Of a stretch of DNA of 64,000 nt, positions 24,707 to 32,940 are shown in pieces; within the stretch, counting starts at the first letter, position 1, and each line of letters starts with the position of its first letter. The notes beneath the pieces are model-generated. The model was not told the DNA's origin. It did not search any database and saw only the letters and a program-made list of their open reading frames with translations. Both the position numbers and the translations under genes were made by a program. The DNA is taken from NCBI RefSeq assembly GCF_014638275.1, contig NZ_BMFJ01000002.1, positions 806,001 through 870,000 on the forward strand. The letters are read 5' to 3'. Source of the DNA: Primorskyibacter flagellatus. Its GTDB lineage: Bacteria > Pseudomonadota > Alphaproteobacteria > Rhodobacterales > Rhodobacteraceae.

Positions 24707-25117
24707 TCAGCCCTCCGCCGGGGTGAAGCGCGGGATGGAGATCTCGTCCGTCACCCTGTCGAAGGTCACCTGCACCCGGTCTCCGACCTTCACCGCGTCA
24801 TTGGCCACGCCGGTCACGTTGGAGATCATGCGCGGCCCCTCGTCCAGCTGGATCAGCGCGACGTTGTAGGGCAGGTCGCCTTCGAAGGCGGCGTTATATT
24901 TCTGGTGGAAGACGATGTAGGAATAGACCTCGCCCTTGCCCGAAACCTCTGTCCATTCAGAGTCGTAGGACAGGCAGTTCGGACAGACATGCGAGACCGG
25001 ATAGCGGACATGGTCGCAGTCGCTGCACTTCTGAAGACACAGCCGTCCCTGATGCGCGGCCTCCCAGAACGGGCGGTTGACGTCGTCGAGTTCGGGAAGC
25101 GGTTTGTTGTAGCTCAT
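24707..25117 (-). CDS. DUF35 zinc-ribbon/OB-fold protein (acyl-CoA binding partner)
   Basis: 136 residues. A rubredoxin-like zinc ribbon, CSDCDHVRYPVSHVCPNC (C-x2-C-x11-C-x2-C, about residues 36-53), precedes an OB fold (EVYSYIVFHQKYN... YNVALIQLDEGPRMISNVTG). DUF35 proteins bind thiolase-like partners and help position acyl-CoA, as in Ltp2/ChsH2 retro-aldolases and archaeal HMG-CoA synthesis. The gene sits directly after the thiolase-like gene, so the two probably form one complex. Confidence 0.92.
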   Translation of the reverse strand: MSYNKPLPELDDVNRPFWEAAHQGRLCLQKCSDCDHVRYPVSHVCPNCLSYDSEWTEVSGKGEVYSYIVFHQKYNAAFEGDLPYNVALIQLDEGPRMISNVTGVANDAVKVGDRVQVTFDRVTDEISIPRFTPAEG

Positions 25118-25129
25118 CTCTCTTACCCC

Positions 25130-26275
25130 TCAGGCCGCACGCAGGATCATGGCGTTGGAACAGTTCAGCGTCATGCCGCGCCCGGTGACGAGGCAGACCT
25201 CCGCCCCCTTCACCTGCCGCGCGTCGCATTCGCCGCGCATCTGGCGCACGCCTTCGACGATGTGCAGCCAGCCCTCCATGTAGCTTTCCGACAGGTTACC
25301 CCCGGCGGTGTTCACCGGAAGTTCTCCACCAAGCTGGATGCGCCCGCCCTCGACAAAGCTGCCCGCCTCTCCGACGCCGCAGAACCCGGCGTGTTCCAGC
25401 CAGAGCAGGACGCTCATGGTGAAGTTGTCGTAAAGCTGGGCCACGTCGATGTCCTTCGGGGCCATGCCCGCCATCTTGAAGGCACGACCAAGCGCTTCCT
25501 TCTGATGCGGCACGTACCACCAGTCCTCCCGCTCCATGTTGCGGGTCGTGTAGGCCTGTCCCATGCCGGAAATCGTCACGACCGGCTTGGCCATGTCCTT
25601 CGCGCGTTCCTTGGAGGTCACGATGATGCAGACCCCGCCGTCGGAAATCAGGCAGCAGTCGAGCAGGTGGAAGGGTTCCACGATCCAGCGCGAATTCTGG
25701 TGATCCTCGATGGTGATCGGGTCGCGCATCACCGCATCGGGATTCATGGAGGCATGGCGTCGGCAGGCCACCGCGACCTCGCCCAATTGCCGGGAGGTTG
25801 TGCCGTAAAGCGCCATGTGCCGGCTGGCCGCAATCGCGGAGTTCGCCGCCGCGCCGTACATCCCCCAGATGCCCCAGCTGTCGCCCCAGCCGGAGGCGCG
25901 GTTGAACCGCGAACCGCCCGTCTTGGCCGCATCGCCGAAGACGCAGGCGACGGTTGTCGCATGCCCCGCCTCGATCGCCATGACCGCCATCTGCACGAGC
26001 GCGCCCGCCGTGCCGCCGCCCATGGTCATGGAGCCGGTGAACTTGGGGTCGATGCCAAGCGCCTCACCCACCCGCAGGTAATTCAGTGATGCTTCCGGAG
26101 AGCTCGTGCCCGGCATCGTCAGCAGCCCGTCGATATCGCCCTTCTTCAGACCCGCATCGTCAATGGCCCGCTTGAACGCCTCAACGCTCAGCATCAGCGA
26201 ACTGACGCCCGGCATCTTGCCCTGCTTGGTCTTTCCGACGCCCACGATGGCGCACTTGTCTCGTAGATCGGACAT
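25130..26275 (-). CDS. Thiolase-fold protein (SCP-x/Ltp2-like), nucleophilic Cys missing
   Basis: 381 residues. Thiolase superfamily, lipid-transfer-type: CAIVGVGKTKQGKMPGVSSLML at the start, DVAQLYDNFTMSVLLWLE and VNTAGGNLSESYMEGWLHIVEGVRQMRG near the end. The place of the usual thiolase Cys reads GSMTMGGGTAGALVQMAV, with no Cys. With its DUF35 neighbour this favours a retro-aldolase or other C-C lyase rather than a true thiolase, as reported for steroid side-chain aldolases. That assignment is inference; the family is clear. Confidence 0.85.
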   Translation of the reverse strand: MSDLRDKCAIVGVGKTKQGKMPGVSSLMLSVEAFKRAIDDAGLKKGDIDGLLTMPGTSSPEASLNYLRVGEALGIDPKFTGSMTMGGGTAGALVQMAVMAIEAGHATTVACVFGDAAKTGGSRFNRASGWGDSWGIWGMYGAAANSAIAASRHMALYGTTSRQLGEVAVACRRHASMNPDAVMRDPITIEDHQNSRWIVEPFHLLDCCLISDGGVCIIVTSKERAKDMAKPVVTISGMGQAYTTRNMEREDWWYVPHQKEALGRAFKMAGMAPKDIDVAQLYDNFTMSVLLWLEHAGFCGVGEAGSFVEGGRIQLGGELPVNTAGGNLSESYMEGWLHIVEGVRQMRGECDARQVKGAEVCLVTGRGMTLNCSNAMILRAA

Positions 26276-26301
26276 GTCTTGTCTCTCTTTCCGTTGTAAT
26301 C

Positions 26302-27078
26302 TCAGCGTCCGCGGTAAACCGGCGGGCGTTTTTCCTGGAATGCCTTCCGGCCCTCCAGCCGGTCCTCGCTGTCGCGGAGCGCCCCCCAGGCCAGACGTTC
26401 GTAATTGACGGCGGCGATCAGCGGCATTTCCGACCCGTCCCGCACCAGCCGCTTGATTGCCTTGACCGAAAGCGGCGCGTTGGCCGCGATCCGTCCCGCG
26501 ATCCGGTGTGCTTCCTCCAGCAGCTTGTCAGGCGCGACGACGCGGCTCACCAGACCCATGCGCAGGGCCTCCGCGGCATCGACCGGGTCGCCGGTCAGCA
26601 TCATCAGCATCGCATCCGATTGCCCTATGGCCCGTGGCAGCCGCTGCGACCCGCCTGCACCGGGCAGGGACCCGACCCGCACCTCGGACAGGCCGAAGCG
26701 GGCGTTTTCCGACGCGATGCGGATGTCGCAGGCCAGCGCCAGTTCCAGACCGCCGCCCATGGCATAGCCGTTCACAGCCGCAATGATCGGCGTGTCGAAC
26801 TCCATCCCGGCCAGCAGGTGATCCCGGCTGGCCATGCCGAAGAACAGCTGCGCAAAGCTTTCCTCGGGCGGGGGCGTCTTCTTCAGGTCGGACCCGGTGC
26901 AGAACGCCTTCTCTCCGGTCCCGGTCAGGATCGCGACGCGGATCTCGTCATCCGTCGCCAGCCTCTGCCAGATCTCCCGCAACTCGTCCTTGGAGGCGGG
27001 GTCGAGCGAATTCATCGCCTCCGGCCGGTTCAGGGTGACGGTCGCGATGCCGTCTGTGATGTCGAATTGTACTGACAC
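26302..27078 (-). CDS. Enoyl-CoA hydratase/isomerase
   Basis: 258 residues, crotonase fold. CoA-binding and oxyanion segments are AFCTGSDLKK and NGYAMGGGLELALACDIRIAS; the two acid/base glutamates of hydratases are present in GGGLELALACD and FGLSEVRVGSLPGAGGSQRLPR. Adds water to a 2-enoyl-CoA, the step after the acyl-CoA dehydrogenase of this operon. Lies between tctA and the thiolase-like gene, 16 and 26 bases away. Confidence 0.93.
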   Translation of the reverse strand: MSVQFDITDGIATVTLNRPEAMNSLDPASKDELREIWQRLATDDEIRVAILTGTGEKAFCTGSDLKKTPPPEESFAQLFFGMASRDHLLAGMEFDTPIIAAVNGYAMGGGLELALACDIRIASENARFGLSEVRVGSLPGAGGSQRLPRAIGQSDAMLMMLTGDPVDAAEALRMGLVSRVVAPDKLLEEAHRIAGRIAANAPLSVKAIKRLVRDGSEMPLIAAVNYERLAWGALRDSEDRLEGRKAFQEKRPPVYRGR

Positions 27079-27094
27079 GTCGTGATCCTTTCCC

Positions 27095-28612
27095 TTAATC
27101 CGCTTCCAGCGTGCCGCGCCGGGCCGACATCCGTTGCCAGACCTTCGCCAGCGGCACGGTCAGCATCAGCACGAGGACCACGATCCACAGGATCACGGAG
27201 ATCGCGCTTTCCACGAAGATCGTCAGGTCCCCGTTGCTGAGGTACAGCGCCTCGCGGAAGTGTTTCTCGATGATCGGGCCCAGCATCAGCGCCACCACCA
27301 GCGGAGCGAGGTGAAAGCCCATCTTCCGCAGGAAATATCCGACCAGCCCCATCCCGCAGAGCACCCAGACATCGAAGATCGCGTTGTGCACGCTGAACGC
27401 CCCGATCGATGCGATCACGATGATGAGCGAGATCAGGATATGCGTCGGAATGGTGAGCATCTTCACCCAGATGCCGACCATCGGGATGTTCAGCACCAGC
27501 AGCATGATGTTCCCGATATAGCAGGACACGATCACCCCCCAGAAGATGTCGGGGTGCTGGATCAGCAGCAGCGGACCCGGCTGGATGCCCTGCACCATCA
27601 TCGCGGCGATCATCAGCGCCCCGACGGTGGAGAACGGCAGGCCAAGCGCCAGCAGCGGAACCAGCGAGGACGTCGCCGCCGCGTTGTTGGCGGCCTCCGG
27701 TCCGCAGATGCCCTCGACAGCGCCGGTGCCCAGCTTGTCGCGGTTCTTCGACACGGCCTTCTCAAGCCGGTAGGCGGCAAAGCTCGACATCGTGGCCGAC
27801 GGTCCCGGCAGCAGCCCGAACAGGAAGCCGATGATCGTGCCACGCCCCCAGGGCAGCCAGGACCGGTTGACCTCTTCGCGGGTCGGAACAAGGTCGCGCC
27901 ACCCGACCGCAGGCGGCCGGATGCGGTTGGCATAGCGGTCCACCATCATCAGGATTTCGGCCACGCCGAAGGCTCCGACGACAACCGGAACAAGGCTGAA
28001 CCCATGCAGCAGGTCCTGCGTGCCGAAGGTGAACCGGTCGTAACCCGACACGGCCTCCACCCCCACGGTGGACATGGCCAGCCCCAGCACCATCGGCAGG
28101 AAACCCGAGGCAAAGGAGCCCCCGGTAATCCGCGACAGCACCAGCAGCCCGCCGGCGGTCAGCGCAAAGAATTCGGACGGACCGAAGACGATGGCGATCT
28201 CCGACAGCACCGGAGAGAACAGAAGCACCCCGATCACGGCGATGGTCCCGCCGACGAAGCTCGCCACCGCCGTCAGCGTCAGCGCGGCCCCGCCCCGGCC
28301 CTTCAGCGTCATCTGGTGCCCGTCGATGGCCGTAACGATGGACGGCGCCTCGCCGGGGATGTTGATCAGGATGCCGGTGGTGGACCCGCCGTAGAGCGAA
28401 CCGTAGTAGATCCCTGCCATCATGATCAGACCCACGGTCGGATCGAAGGTGAAGGTCAGGGGAAGGATAAGCGCGACCCCGGCCACCGGACCAAGCCCCG
28501 GCAGAACGCCGATGGCGGTGCCAAGCAGCGCACCCATGAGCGCGGCCAGCAGGTTGGCGGGCACGGTGGCGACACCGAGGCCGTAGATCAGACCTTGAAG
28601 AGCTTCGGACAT
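27095..28612 (-). CDS. tctA: Tripartite tricarboxylate transporter, large membrane subunit TctA
   Basis: 505 residues, about 12 transmembrane segments. Family signatures: LGVLPGLGPVAGVALILPLTFTFDP, YYGSLYGGSTTGILINIPGEAPSIVTAIDGH and the second pseudo-symmetric block FLFGLLPGPSATMSSFAAYRLEKAVSK. Works with TctB and the periplasmic TctC to import carboxylates using a cation gradient. The ATG at 28612 begins MSEALQGLIYGLG, the usual start; an earlier in-frame ATG overlaps tctB. Confidence 0.96.
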   Translation of the reverse strand: MSEALQGLIYGLGVATVPANLLAALMGALLGTAIGVLPGLGPVAGVALILPLTFTFDPTVGLIMMAGIYYGSLYGGSTTGILINIPGEAPSIVTAIDGHQMTLKGRGGAALTLTAVASFVGGTIAVIGVLLFSPVLSEIAIVFGPSEFFALTAGGLLVLSRITGGSFASGFLPMVLGLAMSTVGVEAVSGYDRFTFGTQDLLHGFSLVPVVVGAFGVAEILMMVDRYANRIRPPAVGWRDLVPTREEVNRSWLPWGRGTIIGFLFGLLPGPSATMSSFAAYRLEKAVSKNRDKLGTGAVEGICGPEAANNAAATSSLVPLLALGLPFSTVGALMIAAMMVQGIQPGPLLLIQHPDIFWGVIVSCYIGNIMLLVLNIPMVGIWVKMLTIPTHILISLIIVIASIGAFSVHNAIFDVWVLCGMGLVGYFLRKMGFHLAPLVVALMLGPIIEKHFREALYLSNGDLTIFVESAISVILWIVVLVLMLTVPLAKVWQRMSARRGTLEAD

Positions 28613-28619
28613 GGTGTGC

Positions 28620-29099
28620 TCAGACTCCGAGGATTCCGCGCGGCAGCGGCACGCCGAGCAGCTTGACGAAGGCAAGCCACGCAAACAGCGTCAGCCCCGC
28701 CGACCAGAGAAACTGCTTCCACCACGGCATGCCCGACAGGCTGGCGAGCACGATGAAGATGGTCACGAAAGGGGAAATGATCCGGCCCAGGAAGGGCAGG
28801 GTGACGGCGAGGAACAGCAGTGCGCCGAACACGGCGATGCACTGGCGCAGCGGCTTGCCCGCCGGCAGATAGAACGTCTCGTCCTGGCTCAGCATGGCAT
28901 ATCCGTCCGCCAGGGTGATGACCGCGGCAATGAAGATCAGCGCCGCGATAAAGAGCGGGAACAGCGCCGGACCCGGCGCGCCCATCTCTCCCACTGGCAG
29001 GTCAAGCGCCTGCCAGAGGTAGATACCGCCCACGACAAAGGCGATCACACCGGTCACGATGCGGGCCTTCGCCGTGGAGAAATCGCGCGAGTCCGACAT
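28620..29099 (-). CDS. tctB: Tripartite tricarboxylate transporter, small membrane subunit TctB
   Basis: 159 residues with four hydrophobic segments (around residues 15-30, 43-61, 86-102 plus 105-120, and 126-150). The GAPGPALFPLFIAALIFIAAV motif is the conserved G-x-x-x-FP region of TctB. Lies between tctC and tctA, with short gaps of 5 and 7 bases. Confidence 0.9.
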   Translation of the reverse strand: MSDSRDFSTAKARIVTGVIAFVVGGIYLWQALDLPVGEMGAPGPALFPLFIAALIFIAAVITLADGYAMLSQDETFYLPAGKPLRQCIAVFGALLFLAVTLPFLGRIISPFVTIFIVLASLSGMPWWKQFLWSAGLTLFAWLAFVKLLGVPLPRGILGV

Positions 29100-29104
29100 C
29101 TGGA

Positions 29105-30073
29105 TCAGCCGCCGATGAACGCGAGGATCTGGGCGAAGATCTCGCTGTACTCACGCAGCTCCTGCTCAGCTTCTTCCGGCGTCTTCGGGTCGAGCTGGTA
29201 GGAGTTGGTTTCCGCGAACTTCACGAAATCCCCGGCCTGTACGGCCTGCGCGGATGCCTCGATCAGCTTCCGCTTCACGTCGTCCGGCATCCCGTTCGGC
29301 GCGATCACGTAGTAGGAGGCGGGCAGGTATTGCTTGTAGCCCAGCTCGCTGACCGGCGTCGCTTCGGGGAAGGCCTCGTAGACCTTGTCGTTGAACACGC
29401 CAAGCGCCCGGATCTTGCCCGCATCCACATAGCTGCGGATCGACGGCCCGTACCCGACGGAGGCTTCGACCCGGCCCGACAGCACCGCCGTCAGCGCCTC
29501 ACCGCCGCCGCCCGAGAAGGGCACGGTCCGGATGTCGATGTCCTCGTTGTTGGCGTTGATGTATTGCACCACCAGATCCGGCGCCGTCCGCAGGCCCGAC
29601 ACGGAAACCCGCACTTCGCCCGGTTTCGCCTTCACCTCGTTCATGAACTCTTCCAGCGTCTGCCACGGCGCATCGGCCGACACGTAGAGAACCGCGGGAA
29701 GATCGACGAGCTTCACCAGGATCTCGTAGTCATCCGGAGAGGCATAGGCGAGGTTGTCCTTGTCCAGCGGCTGATACGCCAGAGAGGAGTTGGAACCGAG
29801 CCCGATCATGTAGCCATCCGGGTCCGACTTCACGACGTCGCCGGTGCCGATTGTGGCCGACCCGCCGGGGCGGTTTTCCACGACGACGTTGCGGTCGAGG
29901 ATCTTCGACAGCTCTGCCGAGAACGCCCGTCCGATCGGATCGGTGGACCCGCCCGGGTTGTAGGGTACAACGAATGTCAGGTCGCGGTCCGGGTAGGACT
30001 GCGCGACAGCGCCCGTCGCGAGTGTGGTAAGAGAGACCGCGCCCGCGGCCAGTATCGTATTCAAGATTTTCAT
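29105..30073 (-). CDS. tctC: Tripartite tricarboxylate transporter solute-binding protein TctC
   Basis: 322 residues. MKILNTILAAGAVSLTTLATGAVA is a signal peptide. The Bug/TctC family features are PDRDLTFVVPYNPGGSTDPIGRAFSAEL, VVENRPGGSATIGTGDVVKSDPDGY and LGVFNDKVYEAFPEATPVSELGY. The periplasmic receptor determines the ligand, generally a carboxylate; the exact acid is not readable. It is the second gene of the operon after the flavin reductase. Confidence 0.95.
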   Translation of the reverse strand: MKILNTILAAGAVSLTTLATGAVAQSYPDRDLTFVVPYNPGGSTDPIGRAFSAELSKILDRNVVVENRPGGSATIGTGDVVKSDPDGYMIGLGSNSSLAYQPLDKDNLAYASPDDYEILVKLVDLPAVLYVSADAPWQTLEEFMNEVKAKPGEVRVSVSGLRTAPDLVVQYINANNEDIDIRTVPFSGGGGEALTAVLSGRVEASVGYGPSIRSYVDAGKIRALGVFNDKVYEAFPEATPVSELGYKQYLPASYYVIAPNGMPDDVKRKLIEASAQAVQAGDFVKFAETNSYQLDPKTPEEAEQELREYSEIFAQILAFIGG

Positions 30074-30105
30074 AGTTTCCTCCCTATTATCTTGATGTTT
30101 GTCAG

Positions 30106-30732
30106 TTAAATTCGCACCCGCTCGGGCGGCAGCTGCTCTACCACCTCGCCCAGCCCGGCCCAGTCACGGTAGCCAAGCCGGCAGACCGGCTGCATCAGGC
30201 GCAGGTCGATGCGCCCGTCGGTGAGCACGTCGTCCCGGATGTGGATCCCGATGACTTCGCCCACGACGATCATGTTGCTCCGCCCCGCCTTGCGCGCGGG
30301 CAGCGGCACGTTGGTGTAGTGACGGCACTCCAGGCTGACCGGCGCCTCCGCCACCCTGTCGGGCCCGACCAGCCGCGACGCGGCAGAGGCGACCGAGACC
30401 TGTTCGAACTCGTCTTCCTCCGGCGCGAACTGGGCAGAGGACAGGTTCACCGCCTCGCGTTGCGCCCAGCTTGCGAGGTTCACGACGAATTCACCGGTGT
30501 CCTCGATGTTGCAGAAGGTGTCCTTGGCCCGCCCTTCGGCGTTCCGCCCCGGCATCCCGAGCGCCACCATAGGAGGCGCCCAGGAAAACGCGTTGAAGAA
30601 GCTGAACGGCGCGAGGTTGCGCACGCCTGCCGGGCTCCTGGTCGAAACCCAGGCGATCGGACGCGGCACGATGCACGCCTTGAAGGGATCGTGCGGTAGC
30701 CCGTGCGGATCGATTTCCGGCCTGTAGAACAT
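30106..30732 (-). CDS. Flavin reductase-like FMN-binding split-barrel protein
   Basis: 208 residues. Split-barrel flavin-binding domain: CIVPRPIAWVSTRSPAGVRNLAPFSFFNAFSWAPPMVALG near the N-terminus, then DTFCNIEDTGEFVVNLAS and VVGEVIGIHI. Members reduce FMN with NAD(P)H or bind FMN for a partner oxygenase; no oxygenase is seen here. GGGAGG before the ATG at 30732 defines the start and sits beside a hairpin. First gene of the left catabolic arm; a LysR-type site is centred 84 bases upstream. Confidence 0.9.
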   Translation of the reverse strand: MFYRPEIDPHGLPHDPFKACIVPRPIAWVSTRSPAGVRNLAPFSFFNAFSWAPPMVALGMPGRNAEGRAKDTFCNIEDTGEFVVNLASWAQREAVNLSSAQFAPEEDEFEQVSVASAASRLVGPDRVAEAPVSLECRHYTNVPLPARKAGRSNMIVVGEVIGIHIRDDVLTDGRIDLRLMQPVCRLGYRDWAGLGEVVEQLPPERVRI

Positions 30733-30739
30733 TGCTCCT

Positions 30740-30767
30740 CCCGAGAACATGCAGGCATTCTCACGGG
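30740..30767 (-). promoter_or_regulatory. Leader hairpin next to the ribosome site of the flavin reductase gene
   Basis: On the minus strand CCCG-T-GAGAA pairs with TTCTCGGG around a 10-base loop: nine base pairs and one bulged T. The 3' arm ends in the GGG of the GGGAGG ribosome site for the ATG at 30732. It could tune translation of the first gene of the operon; no folding energy was computed. Confidence 0.4.
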
Positions 30768-30808
30768 AACGGACCGGACGGTACAACCGATTACTTTGGC
30801 GACGGCTG

Positions 30809-30823
30809 TTGAGAAAAATTCAA
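30809..30823. promoter_or_regulatory. LysR-type operator, left arm
   Basis: TTGAGAAAAATTCAA: 15-bp inverted repeat with TTGA/TCAA arms and the T-N11-A core of LysR sites. It is centred at 30816, 84 bases before the start codon of the left operon (30732). Its twin is at 31773-31787. Confidence 0.6.
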
Positions 30824-30856
30824 ATGTGTGCGCTGCGGCGCAGCGATGCCAAAGCC

Positions 30857-31753
30857 TTATCCTTCCAGGATCTCGGCCTCCGCGACAATCCAGTCGCGGA
30901 ACTCCGACAGCTCTTTCGGGTTGTCGTGATCTTCCGGATAAATGAGGAAAAACCCGCCGTTGGCCCGCATGGAGAAGTCGATCGGTGCCGCCAGACGACC
31001 CGCACTCAGATCGTCCCGGACCAGCGCCCGCTGACCAAGAGCAAAGCCAAGTTTCTGCTCTGCAGCGCTGTAGGCGAGAATGGAACTCTCGAACCGCATC
31101 CCGGAATAAGGATCGACCGACGTGACATTCGCGGCCTCCAGATACCGCCGCCAGTCCTCGATTCGGACCAGCGAATGAAGCAGCGTCGACTGCGCCAGAT
31201 CGGCCGGGCTCCGAAAGTTTCCCGAAGCCGCAAGCGCCGGGCTGCACACCGGAACGAGGTCGGTCTTGACCAGTGGGATCGCGATGCACCCGGGCCATTC
31301 CGTGCCGGTCCCGTAGCGGATCGCGATGTCGATGTCGCCCGACCGGAAATCCACGGGCTTCAGTGAGGTGGTGAGGATCACATCCGGTCCGGACCGCTCT
31401 GCATGATACGATGACAGTCGCGGCACCAGCCAGCGCATCGAAAAGGTCATGGAGGACCATATCCGCAGCGGCCGGCGCTCCCCCCGGCTTAGTAACCGTT
31501 CCGTCGCGCCATGCAGTTGACTGAACAGAAGGGTCGATATTTCAAGGTACTGTCGACCGCTGGTTGTCAGCTTCGCTTCGCGCGCCGTGCGTTCAAACAG
31601 GTCGAGCCCCAGGAAGGTTTCCAGGTTCTTGATCTGACGGCTGATCGCACCGGGCGTCACGCAGAGTTCGTCCGCCGCCGCGGTAAAGCTCTTCAGCCGC
31701 GCGGCAGCTTCAAAGCTGCGAAGGGCATTCAGGGGGGGCAGTTTCCAGACCAT
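30857..31753 (-). CDS. LysR-family transcriptional regulator (GcvA-like)
   Basis: 298 residues. Winged helix-turn-helix at the N-terminus: LPPLNALRSFEAAARLKSFTAAADELCVTPGAISRQIKNLETFLGLDLFER, the GcvA-subgroup pattern, followed by a periplasmic-binding-like effector domain (PLRIWSSMTFSMRWLVPRL and beyond). AAGGA precedes the ATG at 31753; an ATG five codons upstream (31768) is less likely. The gene sits between two catabolic arms and is flanked on both sides by the same 15-bp inverted repeat, so it probably controls both, with a pathway metabolite as effector. Confidence 0.92.
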   Translation of the reverse strand: MVWKLPPLNALRSFEAAARLKSFTAAADELCVTPGAISRQIKNLETFLGLDLFERTAREAKLTTSGRQYLEISTLLFSQLHGATERLLSRGERRPLRIWSSMTFSMRWLVPRLSSYHAERSGPDVILTTSLKPVDFRSGDIDIAIRYGTGTEWPGCIAIPLVKTDLVPVCSPALAASGNFRSPADLAQSTLLHSLVRIEDWRRYLEAANVTSVDPYSGMRFESSILAYSAAEQKLGFALGQRALVRDDLSAGRLAAPIDFSMRANGGFFLIYPEDHDNPKELSEFRDWIVAEAEILEG

Positions 31754-31772
31754 GACCGTCCTTGGCACAGGG

Positions 31773-31787
31773 TTGAGATTTTCTCAA
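31773..31787. promoter_or_regulatory. LysR-type operator, right arm
   Basis: TTGAGATTTTCTCAA: perfect 6-bp arms (TTGAGA/TCTCAA) around TTT, with a T-N11-A core. It lies 20 bases before the lysR start and is centred at 31780, 84 bases before the start of the right operon (31864). Likely binds the adjacent LysR protein and may also autoregulate it. Confidence 0.7.
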
Positions 31788-31863
31788 ATATGGGTACACA
31801 AAACTCGTTTGACCGCCAACCCGCATTTCCGCTTCACTCGCCCCGCAAGAGGAGGAGAAGCCG

Positions 31864-32940
31864 ATGGTGTCCGTGTCCCGGACGGCGCTGGCGTCGTTCA
31901 TGACAGAGATACTCCGCTCCGGCGGCATGGACCCGGAGTCCGCCGCCGTGGCCGCCGACTGTTTCGCTGAGGCCGACGCTTCGGGTGTCAGCACGCATGG
32001 TGCGGCACGGCTCGCGGCCTATCACGATGCGCTCATGCGCGGGCAGATCAACGCACGCCCGGACATTCGGACCGAACGCGACGCGGTTTTCCTGCGCATC
32101 GACGGCGACAACGGGCTTGGCCCCGCCGTCGCCGCCCGGATGGCCCGCGCCGCCTGCGACGTGGCGAAGGAAACCGGCATGTGCCTTGCCACCGTGCGCC
32201 ACTCCAATCATTTCGGCATCGCCTCCTACTACGCGGACATGGCGACCCGGCAGGGCATGATCGCCATGGTCTTTTCCAACGCCTCCCCAACCGTCGCCCC
32301 CTTTGGCGGCCGCGAGGCGCGGCTTGGCACCAACCCGGTTGCACTGGCCGCACCCGGTGGCACCAGGGAAGACGGTTTCACGCTGGACATGGCGACTTCT
32401 GTCGTGTCGCGCGGCCGCATCCGCCAGATGGGCGGCGACGACGCCACCGTGCCCGACGACTGGGCCGTAACCGCAACCGGCGATCCCGCCCGCACCGTGG
32501 CCGAGGTCATGAGCGGTGCCCTCCGGCCCTTCGGCGGTGCGCGCGGATCCGGCATCGCGCTGTTCGTCGACCTGATGGCCGGGGTCCTGTCGAACGGCAG
32601 TTTCGGCACCGATCTCGGCACCATGTACAGCGATGGAAACCGCCCCTCCGGAACCGGTCACGCGATGATCGTGATCGACGCGGAACGCGCGCTTGGTTCC
32701 GGGGATTGGGGGGAGCGGTTCGACGCCTTCGCCCGCGGCATCCGCACCAGCCGGCCGGACCTTGACCACGACGCCGTATCCCTGCCCGGGGACCGCCGCG
32801 CCCGCACACGCAACGAAACCGCCCGCACCGGCATCCCGCTACGCGGGGCTGTCTGGGATTCCCTGCGCGATCTGTCGGATCGAACCGGCATCCCGTTGCC
32901 CGAACACAGGCCGGATCAGATGCAAGGAATGACCGCATGA
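31864..32940 (+). CDS. Malate/L-lactate dehydrogenase family oxidoreductase (Ldh2 type)
   Basis: 358 residues. Non-Rossmann NAD(P)-dependent dehydrogenase family (COG2055) that includes malate, sulfolactate, ureidoglycolate and piperidine-2-carboxylate enzymes. Seen: ADASGVSTHGAARLAAYHDALMRGQIN, DGDNGLGPAVAARMAR, catalytic His segment VRHSNHFGIASYYADMA and GTNPVALAAPGG. First gene of the right catabolic arm, preceded by a strong GAGGAGG site and the LysR operator. Its stop overlaps the PrpD-family start as ATGA. The substrate is probably a 2-hydroxy or 2-keto acid. Confidence 0.92.
   Translation: MVSVSRTALASFMTEILRSGGMDPESAAVAADCFAEADASGVSTHGAARLAAYHDALMRGQINARPDIRTERDAVFLRIDGDNGLGPAVAARMARAACDVAKETGMCLATVRHSNHFGIASYYADMATRQGMIAMVFSNASPTVAPFGGREARLGTNPVALAAPGGTREDGFTLDMATSVVSRGRIRQMGGDDATVPDDWAVTATGDPARTVAEVMSGALRPFGGARGSGIALFVDLMAGVLSNGSFGTDLGTMYSDGNRPSGTGHAMIVIDAERALGSGDWGERFDAFARGIRTSRPDLDHDAVSLPGDRRARTRNETARTGIPLRGAVWDSLRDLSDRTGIPLPEHRPDQMQGMTA

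Noticed and set aside
27134-28666. 510-codon plus-strand frame opposite tctA
   Set aside because: Gln/His/Arg-rich antisense shadow of a well-supported 12-helix transporter gene.
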